Made by a program: the position numbers and the translations under genes
In this document: piece by piece, positions 14,653 to 24,244 of the stretch
How the letters are laid out: the number at the start of each line of letters is the position of its first letter
How positions within the stretch are numbered: the stretch's first letter is position 1
The notes under the pieces: generated by a model
Told to the model about the DNA's origin: nothing
The model's input: only the letters and a program-made list of their open reading frames with translations
Databases searched by the model: none
Assembly (NCBI GenBank): GCA_965232455.1
Contig: OZ246981.1
Location: forward strand, 5,456,001-5,520,000
Origin: JBFGFX01 sp965232455
GTDB lineage: Bacteria > Pseudomonadota > Gammaproteobacteria > Steroidobacterales > Woeseiaceae
Reading direction: 5' to 3'
Length of the DNA: 64,000 nt

Positions 14653-16563
14653 TCAGCAGGACACACAGTTGTCGTTGTTTTTCGCACCCAGTCCGACCAG
14701 AAGCTCGATCGTCTCGGGAAACGGCGACACGCGCTGGATGGGACCGTTCGCCATGTCGGCGGTGGTCTGACCCTTGCGGCTGACGACCGTCACGTCGGCG
14801 CCTTTTTCGACCAAGTACCTCACCAACTCGTTATCGCCGCGCGACGCCGCGTGGTGAAGCGCGGTATAACCGTTTGCGTCGCGCAAATTGACGTCGGCTC
14901 CGCATTCCTCGACCAGGTATTTGACGGCGGGAAGCCAATTGTTCGGTACGTGTCGATGGGCGTTGCCGGCGAAATACTGGCCATAACCGGCGCCCGCCGC
15001 GGCGTGTATCGGATAGATGAACGGACCGCCAATGGGCACTTCCGGCAGGCCCGAGTGGTCTTTTTCCTCCTCTGCCTGTTCCTCCTGGGCTTCGTCCATC
15101 GGCCGCCGCCGCGGCGGCTGTTTGATGCTGGCTATGTCGGGATCGGCGCCGTGCTCCTTTAAGAGCCGCATGGCGTCGACGTCGAGCGCCTGCGCCGCGC
15201 GCCAGAACGGCGTGGCGCCCTCGTAGTGAATGCCGGCCGCGCTCAGGACGAAAAACGTGTATTCCGTGTACCAAAGGTGCTTTTTCATGCGCAGGTTGGG
15301 ATCGGCGCCTGCGTTCAGCAACGCGTCGAGGACGTCGAGATGCGTTGCCTCCTTCTGCTGGTGCTCGACGGGATGTGCGTACGATGCGCGCGGCGCCCAT
15401 TGCCGTTCCAGGACGGCGAACAGCGGGGTGGTGCCGGCGTCGCTGGACAGGTTCGGGTCGGCGCCCCGTGTCAGGAGCAGCAGCGTCAGATCGAATTGGC
15501 CGTTGATTGCCGACATCAGCAATGGCGTGGTGCCGTCGCCGGCGGAGGGCTGGTCGATCTCCGCACCGCCGTCCAGCAACGCGAGCGTCGCCTCGACGTG
15601 ACCCTGGCGAACCGCGTGTAACAGCGGCGTCAGGCCGCCCCAGGCGGAAACCAGTTGGCCGTACGACGATCGTTTCGGCGCGTCATCTTCCTTGTTTTCG
15701 TAGTCGAAGACCGCCTGTCCGTCCGCGTTGTAGATGACGCCTGCCGTTGCGCCCGCCGCCTGGTCGTCCCCATCGGCCGCGGCCAGCTTGGCGTCGTCTT
15801 CGGGAGCAGGAACGTCCGGCCATTTTCTTTGTATTTCACGAGACGCCTCGATGGCCGCCTGTACCTGGCTGGGCGTCGGTTGCCAGTCCGTGTCGCCACC
15901 TTCCTTTTCCTTGAATTGTGCAAGGAGCTGCTCGAGTCGTTTTTCGGCGGCCTTGTCCGCGTTTTCCATGTCCACGACGTCGACGACCTTCGAGTGCAAT
16001 GACGGATCCGCTCCGGCGTCCAATAGAGTTTCGATGACGTCGACGCGATTTGCCGAAGCGGCAAACGTGAGCGGAGTTTGCCCCCATGCGCCTTCGCGGG
16101 CGTTGGCGTCCGCTCCGGCTTCCAGCAGCGTGAGAACCGCATCCGGATTGCCCGAAGCCGCCGCCAGGTGGATCGGCATCACGCCGGAATTGGTCGTCAC
16201 CGCGTTCGCATTGGCGCCGGCGTCGACAAGACCGCGTATCGCATCCGAGTGGCCTTTGCCTGCGGCGATGTGCAAAGCGGTGTACTGTCCGATGCGCGTG
16301 CCGGCTTCCGTGTTGGCCCCCGCGTAGGCCAGCAGGCGGACCAACTCGGCATCCCCGCGGTCCGCTGCCCAGTGCAGCGCCGACATGCCGTCGCCCTGTG
16401 CGGCATTGACCTCCGCGCCCCGGCGCAACAGCTTGCGTACTGTCGCCGTATCGCCGCGCTGTGCGGCATCCGCCAGCGGACTGACCGGCGCCGCGTTTGC
16501 ATCGCTCAGGATGACCAGCGCCGCAAGCGAGAGAAATGCGGCAAAAAAATGCATGCTGCGCAT
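14653..16563 (-). CDS. Exported ankyrin-repeat protein
   Basis: 636 residues from ATG 16563, placed by GGAGAACGTG just before it. A signal peptide (MHFFAAFLSLAALVILSDANA) precedes ankyrin repeats in two blocks. About five lie at residues 25-185 (GDTATVRKLLRRGAEVNAAQ, then GDAELVRLLAYAGANTEAGT and so on). A charged spacer of about 110 residues follows, and more repeats run from about 300 to the end, including VRYLVEKGADVTVVSRKGQT. It ends with two cysteines (NCVSC). The repeats should bind a protein partner. It closes a three-gene unit with the DUF1552 and DUF1592 genes, so the partner may be one of those. Confidence 0.85.
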   Translation of the reverse strand: MRSMHFFAAFLSLAALVILSDANAAPVSPLADAAQRGDTATVRKLLRRGAEVNAAQGDGMSALHWAADRGDAELVRLLAYAGANTEAGTRIGQYTALHIAAGKGHSDAIRGLVDAGANANAVTTNSGVMPIHLAAASGNPDAVLTLLEAGADANAREGAWGQTPLTFAASANRVDVIETLLDAGADPSLHSKVVDVVDMENADKAAEKRLEQLLAQFKEKEGGDTDWQPTPSQVQAAIEASREIQRKWPDVPAPEDDAKLAAADGDDQAAGATAGVIYNADGQAVFDYENKEDDAPKRSSYGQLVSAWGGLTPLLHAVRQGHVEATLALLDGGAEIDQPSAGDGTTPLLMSAINGQFDLTLLLLTRGADPNLSSDAGTTPLFAVLERQWAPRASYAHPVEHQQKEATHLDVLDALLNAGADPNLRMKKHLWYTEYTFFVLSAAGIHYEGATPFWRAAQALDVDAMRLLKEHGADPDIASIKQPPRRRPMDEAQEEQAEEEKDHSGLPEVPIGGPFIYPIHAAAGAGYGQYFAGNAHRHVPNNWLPAVKYLVEECGADVNLRDANGYTALHHAASRGDNELVRYLVEKGADVTVVSRKGQTTADMANGPIQRVSPFPETIELLVGLGAKNNDNCVSC

Positions 16564-16609
16564 TGTCACGTTCTCCGCTGTCGGTTCTTCAGCCACTCGT
16601 AACGGGCGC

Positions 16610-17980
16610 CTACAGCGCCAATTCGCCGTTGCTGTCACCGAAACTTTCCATCTCGTGCCCGAGTTTGTTCAACAACGTGAGCATCGGATTCGCCATTGGC
16701 GTGCCGTCGGGCGCCTTGATGTGCCTGCCGCCGTTCAGTCGCCCGTTGGCACCGCCGAACACGACCAGCGGACAGCGGCGATGATTGTGCAGGTTGGCGT
16801 CACCCATCGGCGAGCCCCAGATGATCATCGATTGATCCAACAAACTGTCCTCCCCGTCGCGGGTATCGTTGAGCCGTTCGAGAAAGTAGCCCAGCTGCGC
16901 GACCCGAAACTGGCAGATCTTGTTGAATTCGAGAATGCCGGATTCCTTGTCGCCATGATGCGAAGCCGGATGGAATGCGCGATCCGAACCGCTCTCGGGG
17001 AACGATCGGTTCGAGGCGTCGCGTCCCGTCTTCAGTGAGACAGTGCGCGTGATGTCGGACTGAAAGGCGAGCACCTGCAAATCGAACATGATCTGCACGT
17101 GTTCCGCGTAGGAATCCGGCACGCCGGACGGTGCATCGGGTAAGGTGCGTTTCCGGCCATTGGAATTGGCGGCTTCCACCATTTGTATGCGCCGTTCGAT
17201 CTCACGAACGCTGTCCAGATAGCGGCCGACCCGGCGGCGGTCGACGGCGCCGAGCTGTTTATTGATTGCCGACATTTCTCCGGTGACCCAGTCGAGAATG
17301 CTGCTGTGGGTTTTGCGTCGCGCGGCGCGCTCCGCCGGCGTACCACCGGCGCCGAAGAGCATGTCGAACACCGTGCGGGGATTGCGAATCATCGGCAACG
17401 GTTCGGTCGGCGACGCCCAGCTAATACAGTCCGTATAGGAGCAGGAATAGTTATAGTCGCAGCCGCCGCCCTTGTCGGTGGGTTCTATACAGAGCTGTAT
17501 CGAAGGTAGCAACGAGTCCTGACCGAACCGATGGGCGTGAATCTGATCGAGCGACGTGCCGCAGGCAATGTCCGAGCCCTGTGTCTGTTTTGGATGTGTC
17601 TGCGTCAGGAACACGGCGGATGAACGGAAATGGTCGCCACCGACTTCGGAGGGTGCAAACGCCTCCGCCATGCGCACGTCGGTGTTGCTGACGATGATGA
17701 AGTCATCCCGCCATTGCTCGAGCGCTTTCAGTGGGTTGTCGGCGACAAATTCGTAGTCGCGGCCAGTCGTCGCTGGCGCGAACAAAAACTGTTCGGAGCC
17801 CCACTGGTTGCAGCCGGGCAGGCCGTGCACTTCCTCGATGCAGACGAGGCGCGTGCGGTTTGAGTCGGGGGCGGCAGCAAGGGCCGGAATCATTGCATCC
17901 AGCAAGGGCAAGGCTATTCCGGCGCCTGCGCCTTTCAGAAAGGTGCGTCTCGGTATGGATTTCCTTGTAATGAAGTTCAT
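16610..17980 (-). CDS. Tat-exported DUF1552 protein
   Basis: 456 residues. The start carries a twin-arginine signal, R11-R12-TFLKGAGAGIALPLLDA, so it is exported folded and may carry a cofactor. The body matches DUF1552 (sulfatase-like clan by general appearance): NTDVRMAEAF, FRSSAVFLTQTHPKQTQG, SFPESGSDRAFHPASHHG and SMIIWGSPMGDANLHNHRRC. The reaction is not known. GGAAGAG precedes the ATG. It lies 43 bases after the DUF1592 gene and 46 before the ankyrin gene on the same strand. In other genomes DUF1552 and DUF1592 genes occur as a pair. Confidence 0.88.
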   Translation of the reverse strand: MNFITRKSIPRRTFLKGAGAGIALPLLDAMIPALAAAPDSNRTRLVCIEEVHGLPGCNQWGSEQFLFAPATTGRDYEFVADNPLKALEQWRDDFIIVSNTDVRMAEAFAPSEVGGDHFRSSAVFLTQTHPKQTQGSDIACGTSLDQIHAHRFGQDSLLPSIQLCIEPTDKGGGCDYNYSCSYTDCISWASPTEPLPMIRNPRTVFDMLFGAGGTPAERAARRKTHSSILDWVTGEMSAINKQLGAVDRRRVGRYLDSVREIERRIQMVEAANSNGRKRTLPDAPSGVPDSYAEHVQIMFDLQVLAFQSDITRTVSLKTGRDASNRSFPESGSDRAFHPASHHGDKESGILEFNKICQFRVAQLGYFLERLNDTRDGEDSLLDQSMIIWGSPMGDANLHNHRRCPLVVFGGANGRLNGGRHIKAPDGTPMANPMLTLLNKLGHEMESFGDSNGELAL

Positions 17981-18023
17981 TCGCTCTTCCCGTAAAAATC
18001 GTCCCTGAGATTTCTCGCAGCGT

Positions 18024-20384
18024 TTATCGCGTAACGGCGTCGGCTTCGACGCCGTCAGGCAATGCCTTCTTCTTGCGGAACTCGTCGCTCATTACGATGC
18101 CGGTAATGAATGAGGACATGCGGTAATCGTTCTCGGCGGCCGCCGCGGTAATCCTGCGGACCGTCGGTTGATCGGTCGCTTCCACGCGCCGGCCCAATCC
18201 GTAAGCCATCAGGTTCGTCGTGAACTGGCGCATCAGCGGGATCGGTCTTTCGAGGAGTTTGCGGGACAGATCGGCGGGTGTCGCCACCGGCGTGCCGTCA
18301 TAGAAGGTGCTGCGGGTATCGAGTGGCGACCCGTTTTCGCGAATGCGCCAACGCCCGGTCACGTCAAAATTGTCCAGGGCCAGACCGATCGGATCCATCA
18401 CCTTGTGACAGGCCGCGCACACCGGGTTCTTCCGGTGTTCCTCGAGCCGCTCGCGCGTTGTCAGTCGTTTGCCGGCCTGGCTACCCTCGGTTTCTTCGAG
18501 GTCGGGAACGCCCGGCGGCGGCGGAGGAGGAGGAGTCCCGAGCACGACCTCGAGTACCCATTTGCCGCGCAGCACCGGAGACGTTCTATTTCCGAGCGAC
18601 GTTTCGACGAGGATGCTGCCGTGTCCGAGAATTCCGCGACGCTGATCGTCTGGATACCCGACGCGCCGGAACTCGCTGCCGACGACGCCGGGGATTCCGT
18701 AATGCAGCGCCAGCTGTTCGTTCATGAAGCTGTAGTCGGCGCTGTAAAGCTCCAGCACGCTGCGATCTTCGCGGATCAGGTTGTAGAAAAACAGCTCCGT
18801 CTCGCGTCGCATCGCCGACATGAGTTGCTCGCTGTAGTTTGGGAACCAAAACGCGTCGGGCTGAACCTTTTCGAGATCTTGCAGGCGCAGCCACAGGGAG
18901 GCGAAACGGGTTGCCAGCGCTTCGGAACGTGGGTCCGCGAGCATGCGTTCGACCTGAGATTTCAGAACGCGGTTTCGTGACAGTCTGCCGGCGGCCGCCA
19001 CAGACAGGAGTTCCGCGTCAGGATTCGCGCCCCACAGGAAAAACGACAGGCGTTTGGCCAAATCGACGTCATCGAGCGAATAAACGTCGCCGGCCCGGAC
19101 GTTCGCCGGCTCGCGCTCGAACCGAAACAGGAAGTGCGGGCTAGCCAGCACCGCCTCGAGCGCGACACGGACGCCGGACTCAAAACCGCCGTCCGCCGCG
19201 CCCAGCGAATAAAAGTGCATCAGGTCGTCAATGTCGTCATCGCCTATGGGCCTGCCGTAGGCGTCCGCGGCGAGTTTGCCCACGATTTTTTCGGCGCAGG
19301 CGGTCTCTTCCGCGGCCGAGGTCGGGCGGCAGCTAAAAATGCGATTACGCGCCGGCGTTTCCGACACGCCCACCGTGTTGAACGGACCATCGATCGTCAG
19401 CCGCATCAGATGCGGCGGCGAGGTCGTGCCGTAACTGGCTTCAGTGCCGGTCAACGACCAGCCGTTCGGCCGGACCAGATCCTCGTAGGGCCCGTCCATC
19501 CGTCGGATAAACGCGGCGCTCACTCGGTGCTCGCCGGCACGGATGAAAACAGGCTCGGTCTCCACGGGAAATTTTTTCCTGCCCTGAAAATCGATGTTCC
19601 CGCCGTAACGAAGCAGCGCGACGCGCTCGCCGTCGATCGAGACGTCGATGTCGTTGAAACGTTCTCCCCAGCCCGACATGAAGCTCATAGAAAACGTGTA
19701 TTCGCCGTCCGCCGGAAAACTGTGCAGCGTGCTGATGCCGCCGCGCGTGCCGTAGGGCGCGCCGGCGACGCGCTCCCACTCGTGTTGCGAGCGGGACGCC
19801 GGGTTCGAGTATGTCTTGGATACGGCGGGGGCGCGCTCCTCGCCGATCGCCCGGCGCGCGATGTCGCTGGCGGCGGTCAGATAAGCCGTCATCAGCGTCG
19901 GTGATATGCTTTGAACATCAGCGATATTGTCGAAACTTGCGCTGATCTGATCTTCTGGAAGCCACTCTGACGGGTCGACGGTCAAGCCCAGCAGATCGTT
20001 GATGAGCCGCGCATATTCCGCTCGATTGAGTCTCTGGAACGGCCGCGTGCCCGGGTCGCGGCGAACGGCGGCGGCCGCATCGAGCCTGCCTTCGAGCGTG
20101 TTGACCAACCAGGCAAGCTCGTCGGCGTCCGGGCGGGGCGCCTCGCGTGGCGGCATCATGCCCGTCCGCAGTTTACGGATCATTTTTTCGCCGATCTCGG
20201 GATTCAGTTCCGGACGATCGGCATCGAAATGCTGCAGGCTCATGCCGCCCTGAAGGACCGCGTCGTTGTGGCACAGCACGCAATACTGCCCTACCAGCGC
20301 CTGGGCGGATTTCGGTTCCGCAGCGATTGCGCCGCCGGCGACAAGGCAGGTCGCGAACACTACGACGAATAGATCGTTTCTCAA
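18024..20384 (-). CDS. DUF1592/DUF1588/DUF1585-family protein with haem-binding motifs
   Basis: 786 residues with a TTG start preceded by GGGGAACG. After a signal peptide comes C35-VLC38-H39, a c-type haem site. The long middle carries the DUF1587, DUF1595 and DUF1592 segments (FQRLNRAEYARLINDLLGL; FFLWGANPDAELL). Then comes DUF1588 with a second haem-like motif, VCAACHKVMDPIGLALDNFD, and DUF1585 at the end. There is also a carbohydrate-binding-like beta region (about 230-320). It is the first gene of the trio with DUF1552 and the ankyrin protein. A periplasmic oxidoreductase acting with the DUF1552 protein is a reasonable guess but untested. Confidence 0.88.
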   Translation of the reverse strand: MRNDLFVVVFATCLVAGGAIAAEPKSAQALVGQYCVLCHNDAVLQGGMSLQHFDADRPELNPEIGEKMIRKLRTGMMPPREAPRPDADELAWLVNTLEGRLDAAAAVRRDPGTRPFQRLNRAEYARLINDLLGLTVDPSEWLPEDQISASFDNIADVQSISPTLMTAYLTAASDIARRAIGEERAPAVSKTYSNPASRSQHEWERVAGAPYGTRGGISTLHSFPADGEYTFSMSFMSGWGERFNDIDVSIDGERVALLRYGGNIDFQGRKKFPVETEPVFIRAGEHRVSAAFIRRMDGPYEDLVRPNGWSLTGTEASYGTTSPPHLMRLTIDGPFNTVGVSETPARNRIFSCRPTSAAEETACAEKIVGKLAADAYGRPIGDDDIDDLMHFYSLGAADGGFESGVRVALEAVLASPHFLFRFEREPANVRAGDVYSLDDVDLAKRLSFFLWGANPDAELLSVAAAGRLSRNRVLKSQVERMLADPRSEALATRFASLWLRLQDLEKVQPDAFWFPNYSEQLMSAMRRETELFFYNLIREDRSVLELYSADYSFMNEQLALHYGIPGVVGSEFRRVGYPDDQRRGILGHGSILVETSLGNRTSPVLRGKWVLEVVLGTPPPPPPPGVPDLEETEGSQAGKRLTTRERLEEHRKNPVCAACHKVMDPIGLALDNFDVTGRWRIRENGSPLDTRSTFYDGTPVATPADLSRKLLERPIPLMRQFTTNLMAYGLGRRVEATDQPTVRRITAAAAENDYRMSSFITGIVMSDEFRKKKALPDGVEADAVTR

Positions 20385-20638
20385 GACGTTCCCCGGTATT
20401 GCCTAGAACCTATCTCAGACTAGATCGTTACCGCGCCGGCGGCGGGCACGGTTCCAACGCAAACTGATCGGGCAATTTGCCAATTCAAACGCTCGAGGAT
20501 CAATCATACCGCCAAATCGAACCGCCGTTCGCGCATTCCCCGGCGGCGCTGTTACGCACAGCGGCAGCGTCCGCCCGTCGTCCGCCCGGTACGGTAGAAT
20601 GCCTGCCGAACCGAATACAAAGACCGGGGAACCCGCCC

Positions 20639-22846
20639 ATGAATCCGATCGTTCGACCCTATCGCGTTGGCGCCTTGCTGACCTTCTTGTTTTTGGGCGC
20701 CTGCTCGCCCAAGGATTCCATCGCGCCCGCAACGGAAATCGATCGGCTTGCGGAGCGGGCGCAGAACGTCACGATCATCCGCGACGATTTCGGCGTGCCG
20801 CATATTTACGCCAAAACCGACGCCGACGCGGTGTTTGGTCTCCTTTACGCGCAGGCGGAAGACGATTTTCCCCGCGTCGAGCGGAACTACTACTGGGCAA
20901 TCGGCCGCCTCGCGGAAGCCGAGGGAGAGGCGGCCATCTTCAGCGATCTGCGCGCCCGCCTCTATATGACGACCGACGAGGCTAAAGCGGCTTATGCGGC
21001 GGCTCCCGACTGGTTGAAGGAGCTTTGTGATGCGTTCGCCGACGGTCTGAACTACTACCTGGCGACGCATCCCGAGGTTCAGCCGAAGGTCCTGACACGA
21101 TTCGAGCCGTGGATGCCCATGTTTTTCTTTGAGGGCTCGATCGGCGGCGACATCGAACAGATCCCGCTGGAGGGAATATCCGCTTTCTACGGAGAGGGCC
21201 GGTCGATCGAACTTGCGGCGATGGCTGAAGCTCGCGAACCAGAATACGGTTATGAAGAACATCTCGGGTCGAACGGATTCGCAATCGCGGGAGAGCACAC
21301 CGAATCGGGCAACGCGATGCTCTTGATCAATCCGCACACGACGTTTTTCTTTCGCGGCGAGGTCCACGTCGTGAGTGAGGAAGGTTTGAACGCTTACGGC
21401 GCTGTAACCTGGGGTCAATTCTTCGTGTACCAGGGATTCAACGAGCACACCGGCTGGATGCATACGTCGACACGAGTCGATTTCATGGACGAATTCATCG
21501 AGGACGTAATAGAAGAGAACGGGCAGCTGATGTACCGCTACGGCGACGAATTGCGGCCTGTCGAGGTGTCGGAGGTAACGCTCAAGTACAAAGACGGCGA
21601 CGGCATGTCCGAACGAACGTTTCCGATGTATCACACCCATCACGGTCCGATTACGCACATGCTTGATGGCAAGTGGGTCGCAACCAAGATCAATTGGGAC
21701 CCGGTCAACGCCTTGCGGCAGTCCTACATTCGTTCAAAGAAGGACGGGCTCGCCGGCTTCAACGAGATGATGGATATACGCACCAATTCCTCGAATAACA
21801 CGGTTTATGCGGATTCGAGCGGCAACATTGCGTACTACCACGGCAACTTCGTGCCAAAACGCGACCCGCAGTTCGATTTTTCGAGACCGGTCGACGGCAG
21901 CAATCCGGCGACGGACTGGCTGGGTCTGCACACCGTCGACGAAATCGTCACCGTAATCAATCCGCCCAACGGCTGGTTGCAGAACTGCAATTCCACGCCG
22001 TTTACGGCGGCTGGAGAGTACAGCCCGAATCCGGAGGACTACCCGGTGTACATGGCGCCCGATCCCGAGAATTTCCGCGGCGTGCACGCGCTGCGCGTTT
22101 TGGAAGGCGTCTCGGACCTTACGCTCGACGGCTTGCTCGACCTTGCCTACGATCCGTACCTGCCCGGCTTCGAGGCGCTCATCCCCGGTCTCATCGCGGC
22201 GTATGACGAAGCCGGCGAAGCATACCCGCAGCTGGAAGCGCCGATAGACGCGTTACGCGCTTGGGATTTCAAAGTTGCCGTCGACTCGGTACCGATGTCG
22301 CTGGGCCACTTTTACGGCATGCAATACCGCGCGGACGGAGACAATCCGAACGGCCTGCGCGGCATGGCCCTGATCGACTATTTCGGGGCCGAGTCGAGCT
22401 ACGATGAGCGTCTGCGGGTGTTCGCGGCGGCGGTTGAAGGCTTGATCCGCGACTTCGGTCGGTGGGACACGCCCTGGGGGGAGATCAATCGTTACCAGCG
22501 GCTGAGCGGCGACATCGATCTTCAATACGACGACCAGCGCCCGAGCCTGCCGATTGGCCTGGCTTCCGGCGACTGGGGCGCGCTGGCGTCGTTTCGAGCC
22601 CGGCCCGCCGAGAACACGAAGCGAATATACGGCAGGTCGGGGAACAGCTTCGTGGCGGTCGTGGAATTCGGTGAGAAAGTGAAGGCAAAGACAATTCTCG
22701 CCGGCGGTCAAAGCGGCGACCCGGGCTCACCGCACTTCGACGATCAGGCGCAGCGTTATGCGGATCGTGAATTCAAGGACGTTGCGTATTATCGTGAGGA
22801 CGTCGAGGCCCGTGCCGTGAGGACGTATCGTCCCGGCGAAGGTTGA
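20639..22846 (+). CDS. Penicillin-acylase-family lipoprotein (Ntn hydrolase)
   Basis: 735 residues from ATG 20639 after GGGGA. A lipoprotein signal ends LFLGAC. The N-terminal part (VTIIRDDFGVPHIYAKTDAD) is the alpha-chain start of the penicillin acylase/acyl-homoserine-lactone acylase family. Autocatalytic cleavage is expected between Gly210 and Ser211 in GSNGFAIAGEHTESGNAML, leaving Ser211 as the N-terminal nucleophile. LLINPH is also typical. Late features (YRADGDNPNGLR, QSGDPGSPHFDDQA) match the family end. It would hydrolyse an amide of a fatty acyl or aromatic acyl group in the periplasm, possibly a quorum signal or peptide cap. It is divergent from the DUF1592 gene. Confidence 0.88.
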   Translation: MNPIVRPYRVGALLTFLFLGACSPKDSIAPATEIDRLAERAQNVTIIRDDFGVPHIYAKTDADAVFGLLYAQAEDDFPRVERNYYWAIGRLAEAEGEAAIFSDLRARLYMTTDEAKAAYAAAPDWLKELCDAFADGLNYYLATHPEVQPKVLTRFEPWMPMFFFEGSIGGDIEQIPLEGISAFYGEGRSIELAAMAEAREPEYGYEEHLGSNGFAIAGEHTESGNAMLLINPHTTFFFRGEVHVVSEEGLNAYGAVTWGQFFVYQGFNEHTGWMHTSTRVDFMDEFIEDVIEENGQLMYRYGDELRPVEVSEVTLKYKDGDGMSERTFPMYHTHHGPITHMLDGKWVATKINWDPVNALRQSYIRSKKDGLAGFNEMMDIRTNSSNNTVYADSSGNIAYYHGNFVPKRDPQFDFSRPVDGSNPATDWLGLHTVDEIVTVINPPNGWLQNCNSTPFTAAGEYSPNPEDYPVYMAPDPENFRGVHALRVLEGVSDLTLDGLLDLAYDPYLPGFEALIPGLIAAYDEAGEAYPQLEAPIDALRAWDFKVAVDSVPMSLGHFYGMQYRADGDNPNGLRGMALIDYFGAESSYDERLRVFAAAVEGLIRDFGRWDTPWGEINRYQRLSGDIDLQYDDQRPSLPIGLASGDWGALASFRARPAENTKRIYGRSGNSFVAVVEFGEKVKAKTILAGGQSGDPGSPHFDDQAQRYADREFKDVAYYREDVEARAVRTYRPGEG

Positions 22847-22957
22847 TGCGCGGCGGGTCCCCGCCCCGATTGACGGATTCCGGCGCATCGAACATGATGC
22901 GGGGGTCCGGCACGCACAAGAAAAACGGTGAACGCCATCGGCCGGGCCTGAGCCGAC

Positions 22958-24244
22958 ATGAACGAATCATCCGAAGAGTTTGCTACTGAACCGGTTCCGG
23001 ACAGCCACACCGTCCCCTGGGTCAAGGTTGCGGTCATCAGCGCGATGGTCGCGTTTTCCCTGCCGACGTTTGTCACCGGGATCGAAGTGGCGACGGCCGT
23101 CGACGGCAGGATTGCCGTCATCGCCATTCTGGCCGGCAATCTTCTGCTGTCTCTGATCGGCGCGTTCAGCGGCGCAATCGGTGCGCGGACAAGGCTCAGT
23201 TCCTATATGTTGACCAGGATTGCGTTCGGCAGACACGGTGCAGCGGCCGTGAACATCGCATTCGCCGTTTCTCTCCTCGGATGGTTTGGCGTCAACATCG
23301 ATCTGTTTGGCGGCGCCGTGTTGAGGCTCCTCGACGACGTCTTCGCCGTTGCCGTATCACCGTGGGTGGTCGAACTCGGCGCCGGCGTCGTCATGACCGT
23401 GACGACGATCTACGGGTTTCGGGCAATCAATACATTGTCAATGCTGCTCGTGCCGGTCCTGATGGTGGTGACTGCAATGCTGGTCGTACAGGCTCTCGGC
23501 GTCCGACCGCTCGCGGATACGATTGCCCTGGCGGACGCGGCGGAGCTGACGTTCGGAGATGCGATGTCGTCCGTTGTGGGCGGGGTGATCATCGGCGCGA
23601 TTATCCTGCCGGACATTACGCGTTTCATTCGCGAATGGCGTGGGGCCATTTACACGGCCTTGTTGTCTTACGCCGTCATTGGATCCATCGTGCAGGGCGC
23701 CGGAGGCCTGGCGGCCGTCGCCTTCGGCAACGACGATCTTCTGGACGTCATGATCGTGATCGGGCTCGGCTGGGCGGCGTTTGCAATCGTCATCGCCGGC
23801 AGCTGGGTCTTGAACTCACTCAATCTTTACAGCACCAGCCTCAGCGTAGAGGCTACGGTGCCGAGGCTGAACAACACGCTGCTGATCGTCACTCTTGGCG
23901 CGCTCGGAACCATGGCTGCGTTCTTCGATATCCTCGATCATTTTCTAACGTTTCTCTTTTATCTGGCGATCGTGTTCGCGCCCGTCGCCGGCGTCATCGC
24001 TGTGGACTATGTTTTTATTCGGCGCAGCGCCTATCACGAAGAGCGCGTGAAGCGGGAGCGCGCGTTCATACCGCTCGCTTTGTCGGCATGGGTGACAGGT
24101 GCCGCCGTGGCGCTATTGGGATCGGAGGGCATAATGACGGTTACCGGGATCGCGGCGTTGGACGCAATCATCGTGGCCGGCTTGGTTCATCTGGTTCTCA
24201 GCCATTTCGGCGCCGGGCGTCTCGCACAAGAGGGTAGATCGTGA
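22958..24244 (+). CDS. NCS1-family (cytosine/hydantoin-type) permease
   Basis: 428 residues with about 12 hydrophobic segments. The first segments (VAVISAMVAFSLPTFVTGIE; LAGNLLLSLIGAFSGAIGA) and the motif TRLSSYMLTRIAFG match the CodB branch of nucleobase:cation symporters. Further signatures are GGVIIGAIILPDITRFIREW and WVLNSLNLYSTSLSV. NCS1 members carry cytosine, allantoin or hydantoins. Its place before HyuA-like and DUF917 genes favours a hydantoin-like substrate. Its stop overlaps the next gene's GTG start (GTGA), so the unit is tightly coupled. Only a weak ribosome site precedes the ATG. Confidence 0.85.
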   Translation: MNESSEEFATEPVPDSHTVPWVKVAVISAMVAFSLPTFVTGIEVATAVDGRIAVIAILAGNLLLSLIGAFSGAIGARTRLSSYMLTRIAFGRHGAAAVNIAFAVSLLGWFGVNIDLFGGAVLRLLDDVFAVAVSPWVVELGAGVVMTVTTIYGFRAINTLSMLLVPVLMVVTAMLVVQALGVRPLADTIALADAAELTFGDAMSSVVGGVIIGAIILPDITRFIREWRGAIYTALLSYAVIGSIVQGAGGLAAVAFGNDDLLDVMIVIGLGWAAFAIVIAGSWVLNSLNLYSTSLSVEATVPRLNNTLLIVTLGALGTMAAFFDILDHFLTFLFYLAIVFAPVAGVIAVDYVFIRRSAYHEERVKRERAFIPLALSAWVTGAAVALLGSEGIMTVTGIAALDAIIVAGLVHLVLSHFGAGRLAQEGRS

